DNA from: SCTM01 sp965279655
Lineage (GTDB): Bacteria > Pseudomonadota > Alphaproteobacteria > Rhodospirillales > Rhodospirillaceae
Length of the DNA: 64,000 nucleotides
NCBI GenBank assembly: GCA_965279655.1
Contig: OZ257255.1
Span: 1,178,001-1,242,000 of the forward strand
Reading direction: 5' to 3'
Translations under genes and position numbers: made by a program
Shown: piece after piece, positions 41,612 to 51,321 of the stretch
Position numbering within the stretch: position 1 is the stretch's first letter
Layout: each line of letters begins with the position of its first letter
Notes under the pieces: model-generated
Seen by the model: only the letters and a program-made list of their open reading frames with translations
Database searches by the model: none
What the model was told of the DNA's origin: nothing

Positions 41612-43659
41612 TGCAAAGCAAATGGTCTGATCAGGATGCCGAGCGCATGGTCGTGCGTTACGCCCAACAGGGCGTGAACGCGGACATCGCATTGCGCGTC
41701 TACACATCGCGCCTGCTGGGCCGCGATCCGGCACTCGTGCTTCATGGCGGCGGCAACACCTCCGTGAAGACGACTGTGCCCGACCAGCTTGGCCGTCAGG
41801 TCGACGTGCTATGCGTGAAGGGCTCCGGCTGGGACATGGCCGAGATCGAGCCGGCAGGACATCCGGCGGTGCGCATGGCCCCGCTGCTCGAATTGCGCGC
41901 ACTCGACAAACTGTCCGATGAGGACATGGTGAACGCCCAGCGGATCAATCTGCTGGATGCCTCGGCGCCCAATCCGTCGGTCGAGACGCTGCTCCACGCC
42001 TTCCTGCCGCACAAATTTATCGACCACACGCATTCGACCGCGGTGCTGTCGATCAGCGATCAGCCGGATGGCATCAAGATCTGTGAAGACGTGTACGGCA
42101 AGAAGATGGGGCAGGTGCCCTACATCATGCCGGGGTTCCTGCTGGCCAAGAAGGCCGCCGAAGTCTACGAGGCCGACCCGACCGTGGAAGGGCTGATCCT
42201 CGAGAAGCACGGCATCTTCACTTTCGGCGATACGGCGCGCGAAGCTTATGAGCGCATGATCGATCACGTGACGCGTGCGGAGGAGCGTCTCCAGAAGAAC
42301 CGCAAGACCGTGTTCGTGCCGGCGGCGCTTCCCAAGCAGTTGGCGACCGTCGCGGAGATCACCCCGATCCTGCGCGGCCTCGCCGCCGCCTGCGATACCG
42401 GCAAGCCCACCCACCGTCTGATTTTTGACTTCCGCAATTCCCCGGAGGTCATGAACTACGTCAACGGCCAGGACCTGGCGCGCTATTCACAGGTCGGAAC
42501 AGTCACCCCGGACCACACCATCCGCACCAAGAACTGGCCGGTGATCGTCCCGGCACCGGCCGCGGGTGATTTGGCCGCCTTCAAGTCGGGCGCGGCTGAA
42601 GCCTTCGCCCGGTTTGTCGCCCGCTATCACGACTATTTTGGCCGCCACAATACGGACCAGGATCGACCCAAGATCGAGCTCGACCCGGTGCCCCGCGTGA
42701 TCCTGGTGCCCGGCGTCGGGCTGTTCGGACTGGGGGCGAGCAAGTCCGCCGCGGCCATCGCCGCCGACGTCGCCGAGAACACGGTTCGCACCATCACCGA
42801 CGCCGAGGCGATCGGCCGGTACGAACCCGTCGGCGAAAACCATCTGTTCGACATGGAGTACTGGTCCCTCGAGCAGGCCAAGCTCGGGAAGGGGAAAGAG
42901 GCCCGGCTAGCCCGCCACGTCGTGGTGGTCACCGGCGGGGCCTCCGGGATCGGTCGGGCCACGGCCCAGGCCTTCAAGAAGGAGGGGGCAGAGGTTGCCA
43001 TCCTCGATCTCGCCGGCGACGGCCTGGCGGTCACTGCCAAGGCGCTGAAGTGCGTCGGCGTGCCCTGTGACGTCACTAAGCCCGAGGCCGTTAAAGCCGC
43101 CATGGCCAAGGTCGTGGAGACTTTCGGTGGCGTGGATATCGTGGTCTCCAACGCCGGACGGGCGTGGCAGGGGAAGATCGGCACGGTCGATGAACAAGTC
43201 CTGCGGGACAGCTTTGAACTCAACTTCTACGGACACCAGCGCGTCGCTCAAGCGGCCCTAGAAGCAATGTCGAAACAAGGCTTTGGCGGGGTTCTCTTAT
43301 TTAATATCTCAAAGCAGGCCGTGAACCCTGGGCCGGACTTTGGACCCTACGGGCTCCCCAAGGCCGCGGCTCTTTCCCTCATGCGCCAGTACGCCGTGGA
43401 CCACGGGGCTGAGGGCATCCGCTCGAATGCGGTGAACGCCGACCGCATCCGCTCCGGCCTCCTGACGGACGAAATGGTCACCTCCCGCTCAAAGGCACGA
43501 GGGCTGTCCGAGGTCCAATATATGAGCGGAAACCTGCTTGCCGAGGAGGTAACGGCGGAGGACGTGGCACAGGCATTTGTGAGCTTGGCCCTGGCGGTGA
43601 AGACCACGGGCGCGATCCTCACGGTCGACGGCGGCAATATCGCCGCGGCCTTGCGGTAA
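41611..43659 (+). CDS. Bifunctional class II aldolase / short-chain dehydrogenase
   Basis: 682 residues from a GTG that overlaps the GST stop by 1 base. The N-terminal two thirds (to about residue 420) is a class II aldolase with LVLHGGGNTSVKT, FIDHTHSTAVLSISDQPDG and LEKHGIFTFGDTAREAYERM. The C-terminal third is a short-chain dehydrogenase with VVTGGASGIGRATAQAF, SNAGRAWQG and the catalytic YGLPK. The same fusion is known as rhamnulose-1-phosphate aldolase/lactaldehyde dehydrogenase in sugar catabolism. No other rhamnose genes are nearby, so another hydroxy-acid or sugar may be the substrate. Cytoplasmic. Confidence 0.9.
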   Translation: MQSKWSDQDAERMVVRYAQQGVNADIALRVYTSRLLGRDPALVLHGGGNTSVKTTVPDQLGRQVDVLCVKGSGWDMAEIEPAGHPAVRMAPLLELRALDKLSDEDMVNAQRINLLDASAPNPSVETLLHAFLPHKFIDHTHSTAVLSISDQPDGIKICEDVYGKKMGQVPYIMPGFLLAKKAAEVYEADPTVEGLILEKHGIFTFGDTAREAYERMIDHVTRAEERLQKNRKTVFVPAALPKQLATVAEITPILRGLAAACDTGKPTHRLIFDFRNSPEVMNYVNGQDLARYSQVGTVTPDHTIRTKNWPVIVPAPAAGDLAAFKSGAAEAFARFVARYHDYFGRHNTDQDRPKIELDPVPRVILVPGVGLFGLGASKSAAAIAADVAENTVRTITDAEAIGRYEPVGENHLFDMEYWSLEQAKLGKGKEARLARHVVVVTGGASGIGRATAQAFKKEGAEVAILDLAGDGLAVTAKALKCVGVPCDVTKPEAVKAAMAKVVETFGGVDIVVSNAGRAWQGKIGTVDEQVLRDSFELNFYGHQRVAQAALEAMSKQGFGGVLLFNISKQAVNPGPDFGPYGLPKAAALSLMRQYAVDHGAEGIRSNAVNADRIRSGLLTDEMVTSRSKARGLSEVQYMSGNLLAEEVTAEDVAQAFVSLALAVKTTGAILTVDGGNIAAALR

Positions 43660-43761
43660 ATCTTTGGATTTCAAGGGCGCGTGAAGTCCCCGCCGATGGT
43701 CGGCGCGCACCTGAGTTGCTATACTTCGGCCTTCGCGAACGCTGCGGGATCGGGAGCAACC

Positions 43762-44238
43762 ATGGCCACTACCCTTAAAATCAACGGCATCAGCCGTACG
43801 GTCGATGTGGACGAAAGCACGCCCTTGCTGTGGGTGCTGCGGGACATCCTGGACCTGAAGGGTAGCAAGTTCGGTTGCGGCATCGCCCAGTGCGGCGCGT
43901 GCACGGTGCACCTGGACGGCGAACCGGTGCGGTCCTGCTCCACGCCGCTCGCCGGTGTCGGCACCCGCGAAATCACCACCATCGAAGCCATCGGTGACAC
44001 GCCGTTGGGTAAGAAGGTGCAGGAAGCCTGGCTCGACCTGGATGTCGCGCAGTGCGGTTACTGCCAAGCGGGCCAGATCATGTCCGCCACGGCGCTTCTG
44101 TCGAGCATCGCGAAGCCGACGGACGCGGACATCGACACCCACATGAGCGGCAACATCTGCCGCTGCGCCACATACACCCGGATCCGGGCCGCGATCAAAC
44201 AGGTCGCCGGCATCGAAACCGCGAAGAAGGAGGGCTAG
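43762..44238 (+). CDS. iorA: [2Fe-2S] subunit of an isoquinoline 1-oxidoreductase-type hydroxylase
   Basis: 158 residues. GGGAG lies 5 bases before the ATG at 43762. The plant-type ferredoxin domain has FGCGIAQCGACTVHLDG, and the second [2Fe-2S] domain has AQCGYCQAGQIM and GNICRCATYTRIRAAI. This is the small subunit of xanthine oxidase-family molybdenum hydroxylases; electrons pass from the molybdenum site of the next gene product through both clusters. No signal of its own; it is probably carried across the membrane by its Tat-tagged partner. The iorB-like gene starts 2 bases after its stop. Confidence 0.92.
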   Translation: MATTLKINGISRTVDVDESTPLLWVLRDILDLKGSKFGCGIAQCGACTVHLDGEPVRSCSTPLAGVGTREITTIEAIGDTPLGKKVQEAWLDLDVAQCGYCQAGQIMSATALLSSIAKPTDADIDTHMSGNICRCATYTRIRAAIKQVAGIETAKKEG

Positions 44239-44240
44239 TC

Positions 44241-46475
44241 ATGCATATCTCCAAAGCCTCCCGCCGCGACTTCCTCAAGGCCTCCGCCGTTGCCGGCGGC
44301 GGCTTCATGTTGAACCTGAATACCGCTCAAGCGGCGGGCAACACGGCTCCAGCCGGCCTCAACGCCTACATCAAGATCGCGCCGGACGGCATTGTCACGA
44401 TTGCTGCAAAGAACCCGGAGATCGGGCAGGGGATCAAGACCGCCCTGCCGATGATCATCGCCGACGAGCTTGAAGTGGATTGGAAGGACGTGCGGGTCGA
44501 AACCGCCGCTTTTGATCCCGAGAAGTACGGCCAGCAGAACGCCGGCGGCAGCACCGCGATCCCGCGCAATTGGGACCTGATGCGCCGGGTCGGCGCTGCC
44601 GGGCGCCAGATGATGGTGTCCGCGGCGGCGAAGACCTGGAAGGTGCCGGAGTCCGAATGCACGGCGGCATCGGGCGTGGTCACGCACACGTCCTCGGGGC
44701 GGACCCTGAAGTACGGCGATCTGGCCGCCAAGGCCGCGGCTCTGCCCGCGCCGGACCTGAAGACCGTCACGCTGAAGGACCCGAAGAACTTCAAGATCAT
44801 CGGCACGCCGACCAAGGATGTGGACGGCCCGAAGATCGTCACCGGCCAGCCTCTCTACGGTATCGACGTGAAGGTGCCGGGCATGCTGTACGCTAGCTAT
44901 GAGAAATGCCCGGTGTTCGGCGGCACGGTCGCGAGCGCCAATCTGGACGAGATCAAGAAGATGCCGGGCGTCCGGCATGCCTTCATCGTCGAAGGCACGA
45001 TCCCCAAGGGCAGCGACAAGATCAACGCCAGCATGGATATCGGTGTGTCCGGCGGCGTCGCGATCGTCGCCGACACTTGGTGGCAGTCCAATGTCGCCCG
45101 CCAGAAACTGCGTGTGGAGTGGAATCCCGGCCCGATGGTGGCGCAGAGCTCGAAGGGCTTTGCCGCCCGGGCCGCTGAACTCGCCAAACAGAAGCCCGAG
45201 ATGGAGATCCGCAAGGACGGCGACGTGGACGCCGCCTTCAAGGGCGCGGCGAAGGTGATCGAGGCGTCGTATGCCTACCCGTTCCTGGCGCATGCGACCA
45301 TGGAACCGCAAAACTGCACGGCGCACTTCAAGGACGGCAAGCTGGAGTTCTGGGCGCCGACACAGAACGTGGGCAATGGCCGCACCCTGTGCGCGAAAGT
45401 CCTGGGGATTCCCGAAAGCGCCATTACCGGCCACATGGTGCGGGCGGGCGGTGGCTTTGGCCGTCGCGCACGCCCGGACGCTATCATCGAAGCCGCCTGG
45501 ATTTCCAAGGTCGCAGGTGCGCCGGTCCAGGTGCTTTGGAGCCGCGAAGACGACGTCCGCCACGATAACTACCGGCCAGGCGGGTTTCACAATTTCAAGG
45601 CGGCGCTCGACAAGGACGGCAAGCTGATCGCGTTGACCGATCACTTCGTCAGCTATGGCGCCGAAGGCAAGTTCTCCAACAGCGCGAACCTTGCCGGTAA
45701 CGTATTCCCGGCCGAGTTTGTGCCAAACCTCACCTTCGGCGCGACCCTGATGCCGCTTGGCACGCCGACCGGTCCCTTGCGTGCGCCGGGCAGCAATGCG
45801 CTCGCGTTCGTGTTCCAAGGGTTCCTGGATGAGGTGGCGCGTGCCTCGGGCCGCGATCCGCTCGACTTCCATCTCGATCTGTTGAGCGAGAAGCGCGTTC
45901 CCGCGCCGCCGGCCGCCGCACCGGCGCCGGGTGCCATCCCGCAGCCCGCGTTCGATCCCGCGCGCATGCGTGGCGTATTGGCGATGGTCGCGGAGAAAGC
46001 AGGCTGGGGTAAGCGCAAGCTCGCGGCCGGCAGCGGTCTTGGCTTGGCGTACTACTTCTCCCATCTCGGCTATGTCGCCCACGTCGTGGAAGCGACCGTG
46101 TCGAAGCAGGGCCAGATCAAGGTCGACAAGATCTGGGTCGCCGTCGATGTCGGCAGTCATATCGTCAATCCGTCAGGCGCGATCAATCAAGTCCAGGGCG
46201 CTACGCTCGACGGCCTCGGGCAGGCGTTGGGCCAAGAGATCACCATCGCCCGCGGCGGTGTGGTGCAAGGCAACTTCGACGATTTCCCGATCTTGCGGAT
46301 GAACCAGGCGCCGCCGGTGGAAGTGCACTTCCAGACGACCAACGTATCGCCGACGGGCCTCGGCGAGCCGGCGTTGCCGCCGCTGCTGCCGGCGCTCGCG
46401 AATGCGATCTTTGCCGCGAGCGGGAAGCGCCACCGCGAGATGCCGCTGAGCAAGGGAGCGCCAGCTTCCGTATAG
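44241..46475 (+). CDS. iorB: Molybdenum-binding subunit of an isoquinoline 1-oxidoreductase-type hydroxylase, Tat-exported
   Basis: 744 residues, close to the usual IorB length. It begins with a twin-arginine signal (SRRDFLKASAVAGGGFML). The molybdenum cytosine-dinucleotide domains show NPEIGQGIKTALPMIIADEL, AGGSTAIPRNWDLMRRVGAA, ATMEPQNCTAHFKDGKLE, VRAGGGFGRRARPD and a C-terminal GLGEPALPPLLPALANAIF with the conserved glutamate. It hydroxylates an N-heterocycle or oxidises an aldehyde in the periplasm. No cytochrome c gene follows, though many IorAB systems have one. The substrate cannot be read from sequence. A hairpin lies 22 bases downstream. Confidence 0.92.
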   Translation: MHISKASRRDFLKASAVAGGGFMLNLNTAQAAGNTAPAGLNAYIKIAPDGIVTIAAKNPEIGQGIKTALPMIIADELEVDWKDVRVETAAFDPEKYGQQNAGGSTAIPRNWDLMRRVGAAGRQMMVSAAAKTWKVPESECTAASGVVTHTSSGRTLKYGDLAAKAAALPAPDLKTVTLKDPKNFKIIGTPTKDVDGPKIVTGQPLYGIDVKVPGMLYASYEKCPVFGGTVASANLDEIKKMPGVRHAFIVEGTIPKGSDKINASMDIGVSGGVAIVADTWWQSNVARQKLRVEWNPGPMVAQSSKGFAARAAELAKQKPEMEIRKDGDVDAAFKGAAKVIEASYAYPFLAHATMEPQNCTAHFKDGKLEFWAPTQNVGNGRTLCAKVLGIPESAITGHMVRAGGGFGRRARPDAIIEAAWISKVAGAPVQVLWSREDDVRHDNYRPGGFHNFKAALDKDGKLIALTDHFVSYGAEGKFSNSANLAGNVFPAEFVPNLTFGATLMPLGTPTGPLRAPGSNALAFVFQGFLDEVARASGRDPLDFHLDLLSEKRVPAPPAAAPAPGAIPQPAFDPARMRGVLAMVAEKAGWGKRKLAAGSGLGLAYYFSHLGYVAHVVEATVSKQGQIKVDKIWVAVDVGSHIVNPSGAINQVQGATLDGLGQALGQEITIARGGVVQGNFDDFPILRMNQAPPVEVHFQTTNVSPTGLGEPALPPLLPALANAIFAASGKRHREMPLSKGAPASV

Positions 46476-46919
46476 GAGCAACCACACAGAGATCGTCCCG
46501 GCTCTCGCAACGAGGGCCGGGTTGATCGCGGCCCTGAAAGCCACCGAGCGGTGTCGGGTTTAGCTTTCATTCCGGGCTTAGAGTGGCGTCTGACCTCCTG
46601 TTGGCCGGACTCGCCAAGCCCAGAAAAACATGTATATGGAAGAGACCGGCTGAAGCCCGCAGACGCGGGGCCGCCCGTTGCCCATCTGCATCACCCAAAT
46701 AGATTTTATAAAAGCGCCGTATCCCGAGCTTGAGTGTGGGGGAAATTGCGCTAAAGCAGCCCGCGACGATACTGCGTCCCGATTGCGCTCAGAGGGATCC
46801 GCGCCTGAGTCGACTGAATCGTTCGACTAAATCGCGGGGATGATGCGCAGCAAGCCACTAGAGATCGCGTACGGGGAAAGCGTTCCTCGCGCGCGTTTGC
46901 CTTTTAACAAGGGGGATAC
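46476..46919. other. 444-base gap before TonB receptor 2
   Basis: No gene is visible. CCCGGCTCTCG (46497-46507) pairs with CGAGGGCCGGG (46511-46521) and may end the iorAB transcript, although only TT follows. AGTCGA (46809-46814) and TCGACT (46824-46829) form an inverted repeat about 90 bases before the receptor. An AT-rich stretch near 46700-46715 is a plausible promoter area. Confidence 0.45.
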
Positions 46920-49340
46920 ATGACGAAACTCCGCTTAGCACTCGCGAGCACCACGGCTGTGGTTGCGGCAATGACGGCCGCTCCGGCCTTCGCCCAGCTC
47001 GAAGAAATCACCGTGACGGCCCGTCGCGTTGAAGAAAACCTGATGACAACCCCGGTCTCTGTGACCGCGTTCACCTCGAAGGACATCGAGGCGATGAACG
47101 TGAAGCAGCTGATCGACGTTTCCGCGATGACGCCGTCGTTCAGCTTCACAAACGGCACCGGCGGCTCTGCCCGTAACGACCGTTCGTCGACCACCCTCCT
47201 GTTCCGTGGTCTGAACGTGGCCGGCGGCTCCTTGTTCATCGACGGCACGCCCGTGAACACCAGCCAGCCGCCGCCGATCAGCGACGTGGCGCGCATCGAA
47301 ATCTTGAAGGGTCCCCAGGCTGCCTACTTCGGCCGCTCGACCTTCACCGGCGCCATCAACTTCATTACCCGCGACCCCAACATGAACGAGTACAAGGGGC
47401 GCATCTCGGCTGAATACAGCAGCTGGGGTTCCAACGAAGAGAACATCTCCTTCGAAGGCCCGATCGTTGAGGACAAGCTGTCGGCGCGTGTCAGCGGCCG
47501 TTACTTCTATCGCGGCGGCCAATACGCCAACGCGGCGAATACCTCTGAAAAGCTCGGCATGCAGTCGACGAAGTCGGTCTCGGCCACCATCGTGGCGCAG
47601 CCGAACGACGCCCTGAAATTGAAGTTCTACTTCAACTACTTCAATGACAGCGACGGTACGCCGGCGCAGGGTGCGATCAAGTCGGATGCCTTCAATTGCA
47701 ACGTTCCGGGCGCCGCGGCGACCAGCCGCGCGTTCTTGGGTTACCGTTGTGGCGAACTCCCGACCGTAGACCAGATCCCGGCGAGCCACATCTCGGCGGA
47801 CGCGGTCATGTACCCGTTGCTGCTGAACGTCCTGTTCGACCGCCCGCGCTTCCCGCTGATCTTCGATCCGCGCTTCAACATGCACTTCGGCCTGGAACGT
47901 AAGGCCATCCAGACGCACTTCCGCCTGGATTACGAGTTCATGGACGGCTGGAATTTCAGCAACATCGTCGCCTATCACCGCGACAAGTCGAGCGTCGGCC
48001 TTGACCTGAACTATCGCGCTGGTCTGGATCGTCCGAACGCTGCCTACGCGGCGGACCCGGTCAATCGTTTGTCGTGGCTGAACTTCACGCAGTGGACGCA
48101 GGGCTACAACCGCGACTGGTCGGAAGAGTTCCGCATCAATTCGCCGGCGAACAACCGCATCCGCGGCACAGTTGGCGCCAGCTACCTGAACGTCACCTCG
48201 CCGGGTGGCGTGGTGTACGGCTTGGCCAACACCGGCCCGAACTTCTCGACCTCGATCACCCGTGCACGTTCCTACGCGTCCGCGATCTTCGGCGGTCTGT
48301 ACTTCGACATCACTCCGGAACTGACCCTGAGTGCCGAAGCGCGCTATCAGTGGGATAAGGTCCGTAGCGTGCCGATCTTCGGCACGTCGGGCCAGCCCGT
48401 TACGGGTGTCGCCGCCAACATCCTCCGGACGGGGCTCAACAGCTTCTCGCCGCGTGTGATCTTGGACTACAAGTTCGCTCCGAACTCGACCGCTTACGTC
48501 ACGTTCTCTCGTGGCTACCGTCCGGGCGGCATCAACGCCGCGCTGCTCACCTCCACTCCGGCGACCCTGGCTGCTCTGCAGGCCGCGGCTCCGGGTGCTG
48601 GTGTAACATTCAAGGCGGAGCGTCTGGATAACTGGGAAGCCGGCATCAAGTCGACCTTCCTCGAAAACCGTGCGCGCGTCGTCCTGACTGTTTTCCGCGA
48701 CAAGTGGGTTGATGGTCAGTCCGCGGCGTCGATCCCGATCAACCTCCCGGCCACCCCGACGGCTCCGGCGACGACCAACTTGATCGGTCTGACGGTGAAC
48801 AGCGGTATTGCGACCCTGACCGGCATCGAAGCGGAAACCGAGTTCCAGGTCACCGATGAGTTCAAGATCGGCGGCAACATGGGCCTCAACCACTCGAAGA
48901 TCAGCACTAGCGACATCTTCCTGTATAACTGCGTCGACTGCTTGAACATCCTCGGCAGCGCCAAGCTCGGCCTGGGCAACCGCATGCCGCAGACGCCGAT
49001 GTGGACGTGGAACATCAACGCCGAATACTCGGCGCCGTTGGCCGGTGACTACGACTGGTACACGCGCATCGACTACTCGCATCGTGGCCGGGTGTTCACC
49101 GACTACTCGGCGGCCGCCTACATCGGCGGTACCGATAAGGTCAACCTGAAGCTCGGCGTTCGCAGCGATGTGCTGACGATCGAAGGCTTCGTCAACAACC
49201 TGACCAACGACAAGCATCTGCTTCAGGGCAGCACGGGCGTCGACGTGTTCAGCTTCGCTGTCCCGCCCTTCAAGAACGAAATCCGTTACTCGCTGCCGCT
49301 GCCGCGCTCCTTCGGCATCCGTGCGAGCTACAACTTCTAA
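46920..49340 (+). CDS. TonB-dependent outer-membrane receptor 2
   Basis: 806 residues. AAGGGGG lies upstream of the ATG. Signal peptide TTAVVAAMTAAPAFA is followed by QLEEITVTARRVEENLM, the TonB-box region, then a plug with GPQAAYFGRSTFTGAINF and a barrel ending in RASYNF with terminal phenylalanine. Energy-dependent importer across the outer membrane. The plug motif is almost the same as that of the receptor at 21514, so the two are recent paralogues with perhaps related ligands. It is monocistronic, with a strong terminator directly after it and two LysR genes beyond. Confidence 0.92.
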   Translation: MTKLRLALASTTAVVAAMTAAPAFAQLEEITVTARRVEENLMTTPVSVTAFTSKDIEAMNVKQLIDVSAMTPSFSFTNGTGGSARNDRSSTTLLFRGLNVAGGSLFIDGTPVNTSQPPPISDVARIEILKGPQAAYFGRSTFTGAINFITRDPNMNEYKGRISAEYSSWGSNEENISFEGPIVEDKLSARVSGRYFYRGGQYANAANTSEKLGMQSTKSVSATIVAQPNDALKLKFYFNYFNDSDGTPAQGAIKSDAFNCNVPGAAATSRAFLGYRCGELPTVDQIPASHISADAVMYPLLLNVLFDRPRFPLIFDPRFNMHFGLERKAIQTHFRLDYEFMDGWNFSNIVAYHRDKSSVGLDLNYRAGLDRPNAAYAADPVNRLSWLNFTQWTQGYNRDWSEEFRINSPANNRIRGTVGASYLNVTSPGGVVYGLANTGPNFSTSITRARSYASAIFGGLYFDITPELTLSAEARYQWDKVRSVPIFGTSGQPVTGVAANILRTGLNSFSPRVILDYKFAPNSTAYVTFSRGYRPGGINAALLTSTPATLAALQAAAPGAGVTFKAERLDNWEAGIKSTFLENRARVVLTVFRDKWVDGQSAASIPINLPATPTAPATTNLIGLTVNSGIATLTGIEAETEFQVTDEFKIGGNMGLNHSKISTSDIFLYNCVDCLNILGSAKLGLGNRMPQTPMWTWNINAEYSAPLAGDYDWYTRIDYSHRGRVFTDYSAAAYIGGTDKVNLKLGVRSDVLTIEGFVNNLTNDKHLLQGSTGVDVFSFAVPPFKNEIRYSLPLPRSFGIRASYNF

Positions 49341-49364
49341 ATCAGCCAGTTACTTGGTTTGATG

Positions 49365-49398
49365 AAGCGGTCGACCTTCGGGTCGGCCGCTTTTTTTT
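49365..49398 (+). terminator. Strong rho-independent terminator after TonB receptor 2
   Basis: AAGCGGTCGACC (49365-49376) and GGTCGGCCGCTT (49381-49392) form a stem with one mismatch around a TTCG loop, followed by a run of eight T. It begins 25 bases after the receptor stop codon. Confidence 0.9.
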
Positions 49399-49475
49399 GT
49401 GCGTAGGCGATCGCTCCTCACCGGTATAGTGACGCGGACTCAAGTGCGCGGCAGGCACACGGGGCGGAAAGGGCG

Positions 49476-50390
49476 ATGAAACTCCAACAGCTGCGTCACT
49501 TCGTGACCTTGGTCGAGTGCAAGACGATGCGGGCGGCGTCCCAGAAATTGGGCCTCAGTCAGCCGGCTTTGTCGCGCAGCATTCAGACGCTCGAAAAATC
49601 CCTCGATATCTCTCTATTCCGCCGTGAGCCGCGGCGCGTGATCCTCACCGCCGCCGGTGCGGCATTCTACCGGCAGGCCCGCCTGGTCCTCAGCGATACG
49701 GAACGGGCGCGGCACGAGGTACTGCGCGCGCAGGAAGGTGTGTATTTCGGCGAAGTCAGCATCGGCCTCGCGGGGATGTTCGCGACCTATGTCGCCGACG
49801 AAGCTATTGCCACCGTACTGTCCAATCGCCCGAACTTGCGTGTGCACATCACCGAGGGCCTGTTCGAGGATGCACTCGCCGACCTGGAGCTTGGCCGGCT
49901 GGACCTCATGTTCTCGAACTTCCCGCGTGTAAAGGTCCACCCGGATATCAAACTCGAGCCGCTCGTGGAACTGCACCACTCCATGCTGGTCCGCAGCGAC
50001 CATCCGCTCGCCCGCAAACGCCGGGAAGTGACGCTGGCGGATCTGCTCGACGAGCGATGGCTCTTGATCGACCAGGTCCACGCCAGCTTGAATTTCGAAG
50101 GCGCTTTCGAGCGCGCCGACCTTGCGCCGCCTGATCACTTGCTCAAGACCAACTCGCTGACACTCATTCGCAGCCTCATGCGCGAAGGGAACCACGTCGC
50201 CTGCATGCCCGAGGAGTTCTTCGAGCGCGAACTGCGCGAAGGTTTGCTGAAGCGTCTGAACGTGCCGCAGTTCACCTTTCCCCGCCGGGCCGGATTGCTC
50301 TATCGCGGTGGGGCCTACCAGACGCCGGCGGTCGTGGAAGTGATGGACGCGCTGCGGGCCGCCGCCGCGCGGCCGCGGGGGCAGAGGTAG
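49476..50390 (+). CDS. LysR-family transcriptional regulator 1
   Basis: 304 residues, standard length. The N-terminal winged helix-turn-helix is LRHFVTLVECKTMRAASQKL with SQPALSRSIQTLEKSLDISL, and LFRREPRRVILTAAG closes the domain. The C-terminal effector-binding domain follows (VSIGLAGMFATYVADEAIAT, LGRLDLMFSNFPRVKVHPDI). It binds DNA as a tetramer and responds to a small molecule. It lies 7 bases from a second LysR gene and downstream of the TonB receptor; targets are probably the catabolic genes of the island. Confidence 0.93.
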   Translation: MKLQQLRHFVTLVECKTMRAASQKLGLSQPALSRSIQTLEKSLDISLFRREPRRVILTAAGAAFYRQARLVLSDTERARHEVLRAQEGVYFGEVSIGLAGMFATYVADEAIATVLSNRPNLRVHITEGLFEDALADLELGRLDLMFSNFPRVKVHPDIKLEPLVELHHSMLVRSDHPLARKRREVTLADLLDERWLLIDQVHASLNFEGAFERADLAPPDHLLKTNSLTLIRSLMREGNHVACMPEEFFERELREGLLKRLNVPQFTFPRRAGLLYRGGAYQTPAVVEVMDALRAAAARPRGQR

Positions 50391-50397
50391 GCGCCCC

Positions 50398-51321
50398 ATG
50401 GAACTCCAGCAACTGCGCTATTTTCTCGCGATCATCGAACACCGGACGGTACACGCCGCATCGCGCGCACTGCGCATCAGCCAGTCAGCGCTGACACGTA
50501 GCGTGCAGGACCTTGAAAAATCCCTGAAGGTCCCTCTATTTCGTCGCGAGGCGAAGCGCGTCTATCCGACCGCCGTCGGGCTGGAGTTCGTTCACCATGC
50601 CCGCACAGTGTTGCGCGCTTCAGAGCATGCCAAGGCCGAAGCGGCGCAAATCGAGAACAGTCGCTCCGGCGACGTGCGCATGGGGATCGATCCGGTGTTT
50701 TCCGCGCAGATCGTGAGCGCCGCTTTGCGCGACGTATCCGCGCTGTATCCCGCTTTACGCCTCAAGGTAGTCGAGGGGCATGTCGAAGATCTGCTCGATG
50801 GGCTCGCGGCAGACTCCCTCGATTTCGTATTTGGCGCGGCCGGTGGATCGGGGGCGTCGCGGGCGGATATCGTTTGCGAGCCGATCATCAAGAGCACCGG
50901 CGGCGTCTTCCTGCGCGCGAGCCATCCGAGCGCATCCCGCGGGCCGATCGCACCGCAGGACGCGGCAAGCTTGAATTGGCTGCTGCTCGATCATCCTCAA
51001 ATCACGACTCACTTCGAGGGCGTGTTCCGGAAAGCCCAAGTTACACCTCCGCCGTTCGTGAGCAGGACCAACTCTGTTGCGCTGATCAAGTCGGTGCTGT
51101 TGCTGGGTGATTTCGCCACATGCGCCCACGGAGACTTCCTGGCGCCGGAGCTCAATGACGGCCGGATCGTCGCCGCGTCGGCGCCGGCCTTTGCCTACGC
51201 CGTGAATGGCGGGTTGTTCTACAGGAACGAGGAATTGCCTTCCCCCGCCGCGGTGCAGGTGATGGAAACCCTGCGACAAATTTGTCGGACGAGGGGCCAG
51301 GAACGTCTAGTTGATGCATAA
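50398..51321 (+). CDS. LysR-family transcriptional regulator 2
   Basis: 307 residues. DNA-binding domain LRYFLAIIEHRTVHAASRAL, SQSALTRSVQDLEKSLKVPL and LFRREAKRVYPTAVG is clearly paralogous to the LysR gene just upstream, with which it is probably cotranscribed (7-base gap). The effector domain is more divergent (VRMGIDPVFSAQIVSAALRD), so the two may sense different ligands. Cytoplasmic DNA-binding protein. Targets unknown, likely the neighbouring cassettes or catabolic genes. Confidence 0.92.
   Translation: MELQQLRYFLAIIEHRTVHAASRALRISQSALTRSVQDLEKSLKVPLFRREAKRVYPTAVGLEFVHHARTVLRASEHAKAEAAQIENSRSGDVRMGIDPVFSAQIVSAALRDVSALYPALRLKVVEGHVEDLLDGLAADSLDFVFGAAGGSGASRADIVCEPIIKSTGGVFLRASHPSASRGPIAPQDAASLNWLLLDHPQITTHFEGVFRKAQVTPPPFVSRTNSVALIKSVLLLGDFATCAHGDFLAPELNDGRIVAASAPAFAYAVNGGLFYRNEELPSPAAVQVMETLRQICRTRGQERLVDA

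Noticed and set aside
44235..46160. Long minus-strand frame opposite the IorB subunit
   Set aside because: Antisense shadow; the plus strand has a Tat signal and complete molybdenum-hydroxylase motifs.
46935..49217. Long minus-strand frame opposite TonB receptor 2
   Set aside because: Antisense shadow of a receptor with intact signal peptide, plug and barrel; no start signals or motifs of its own.
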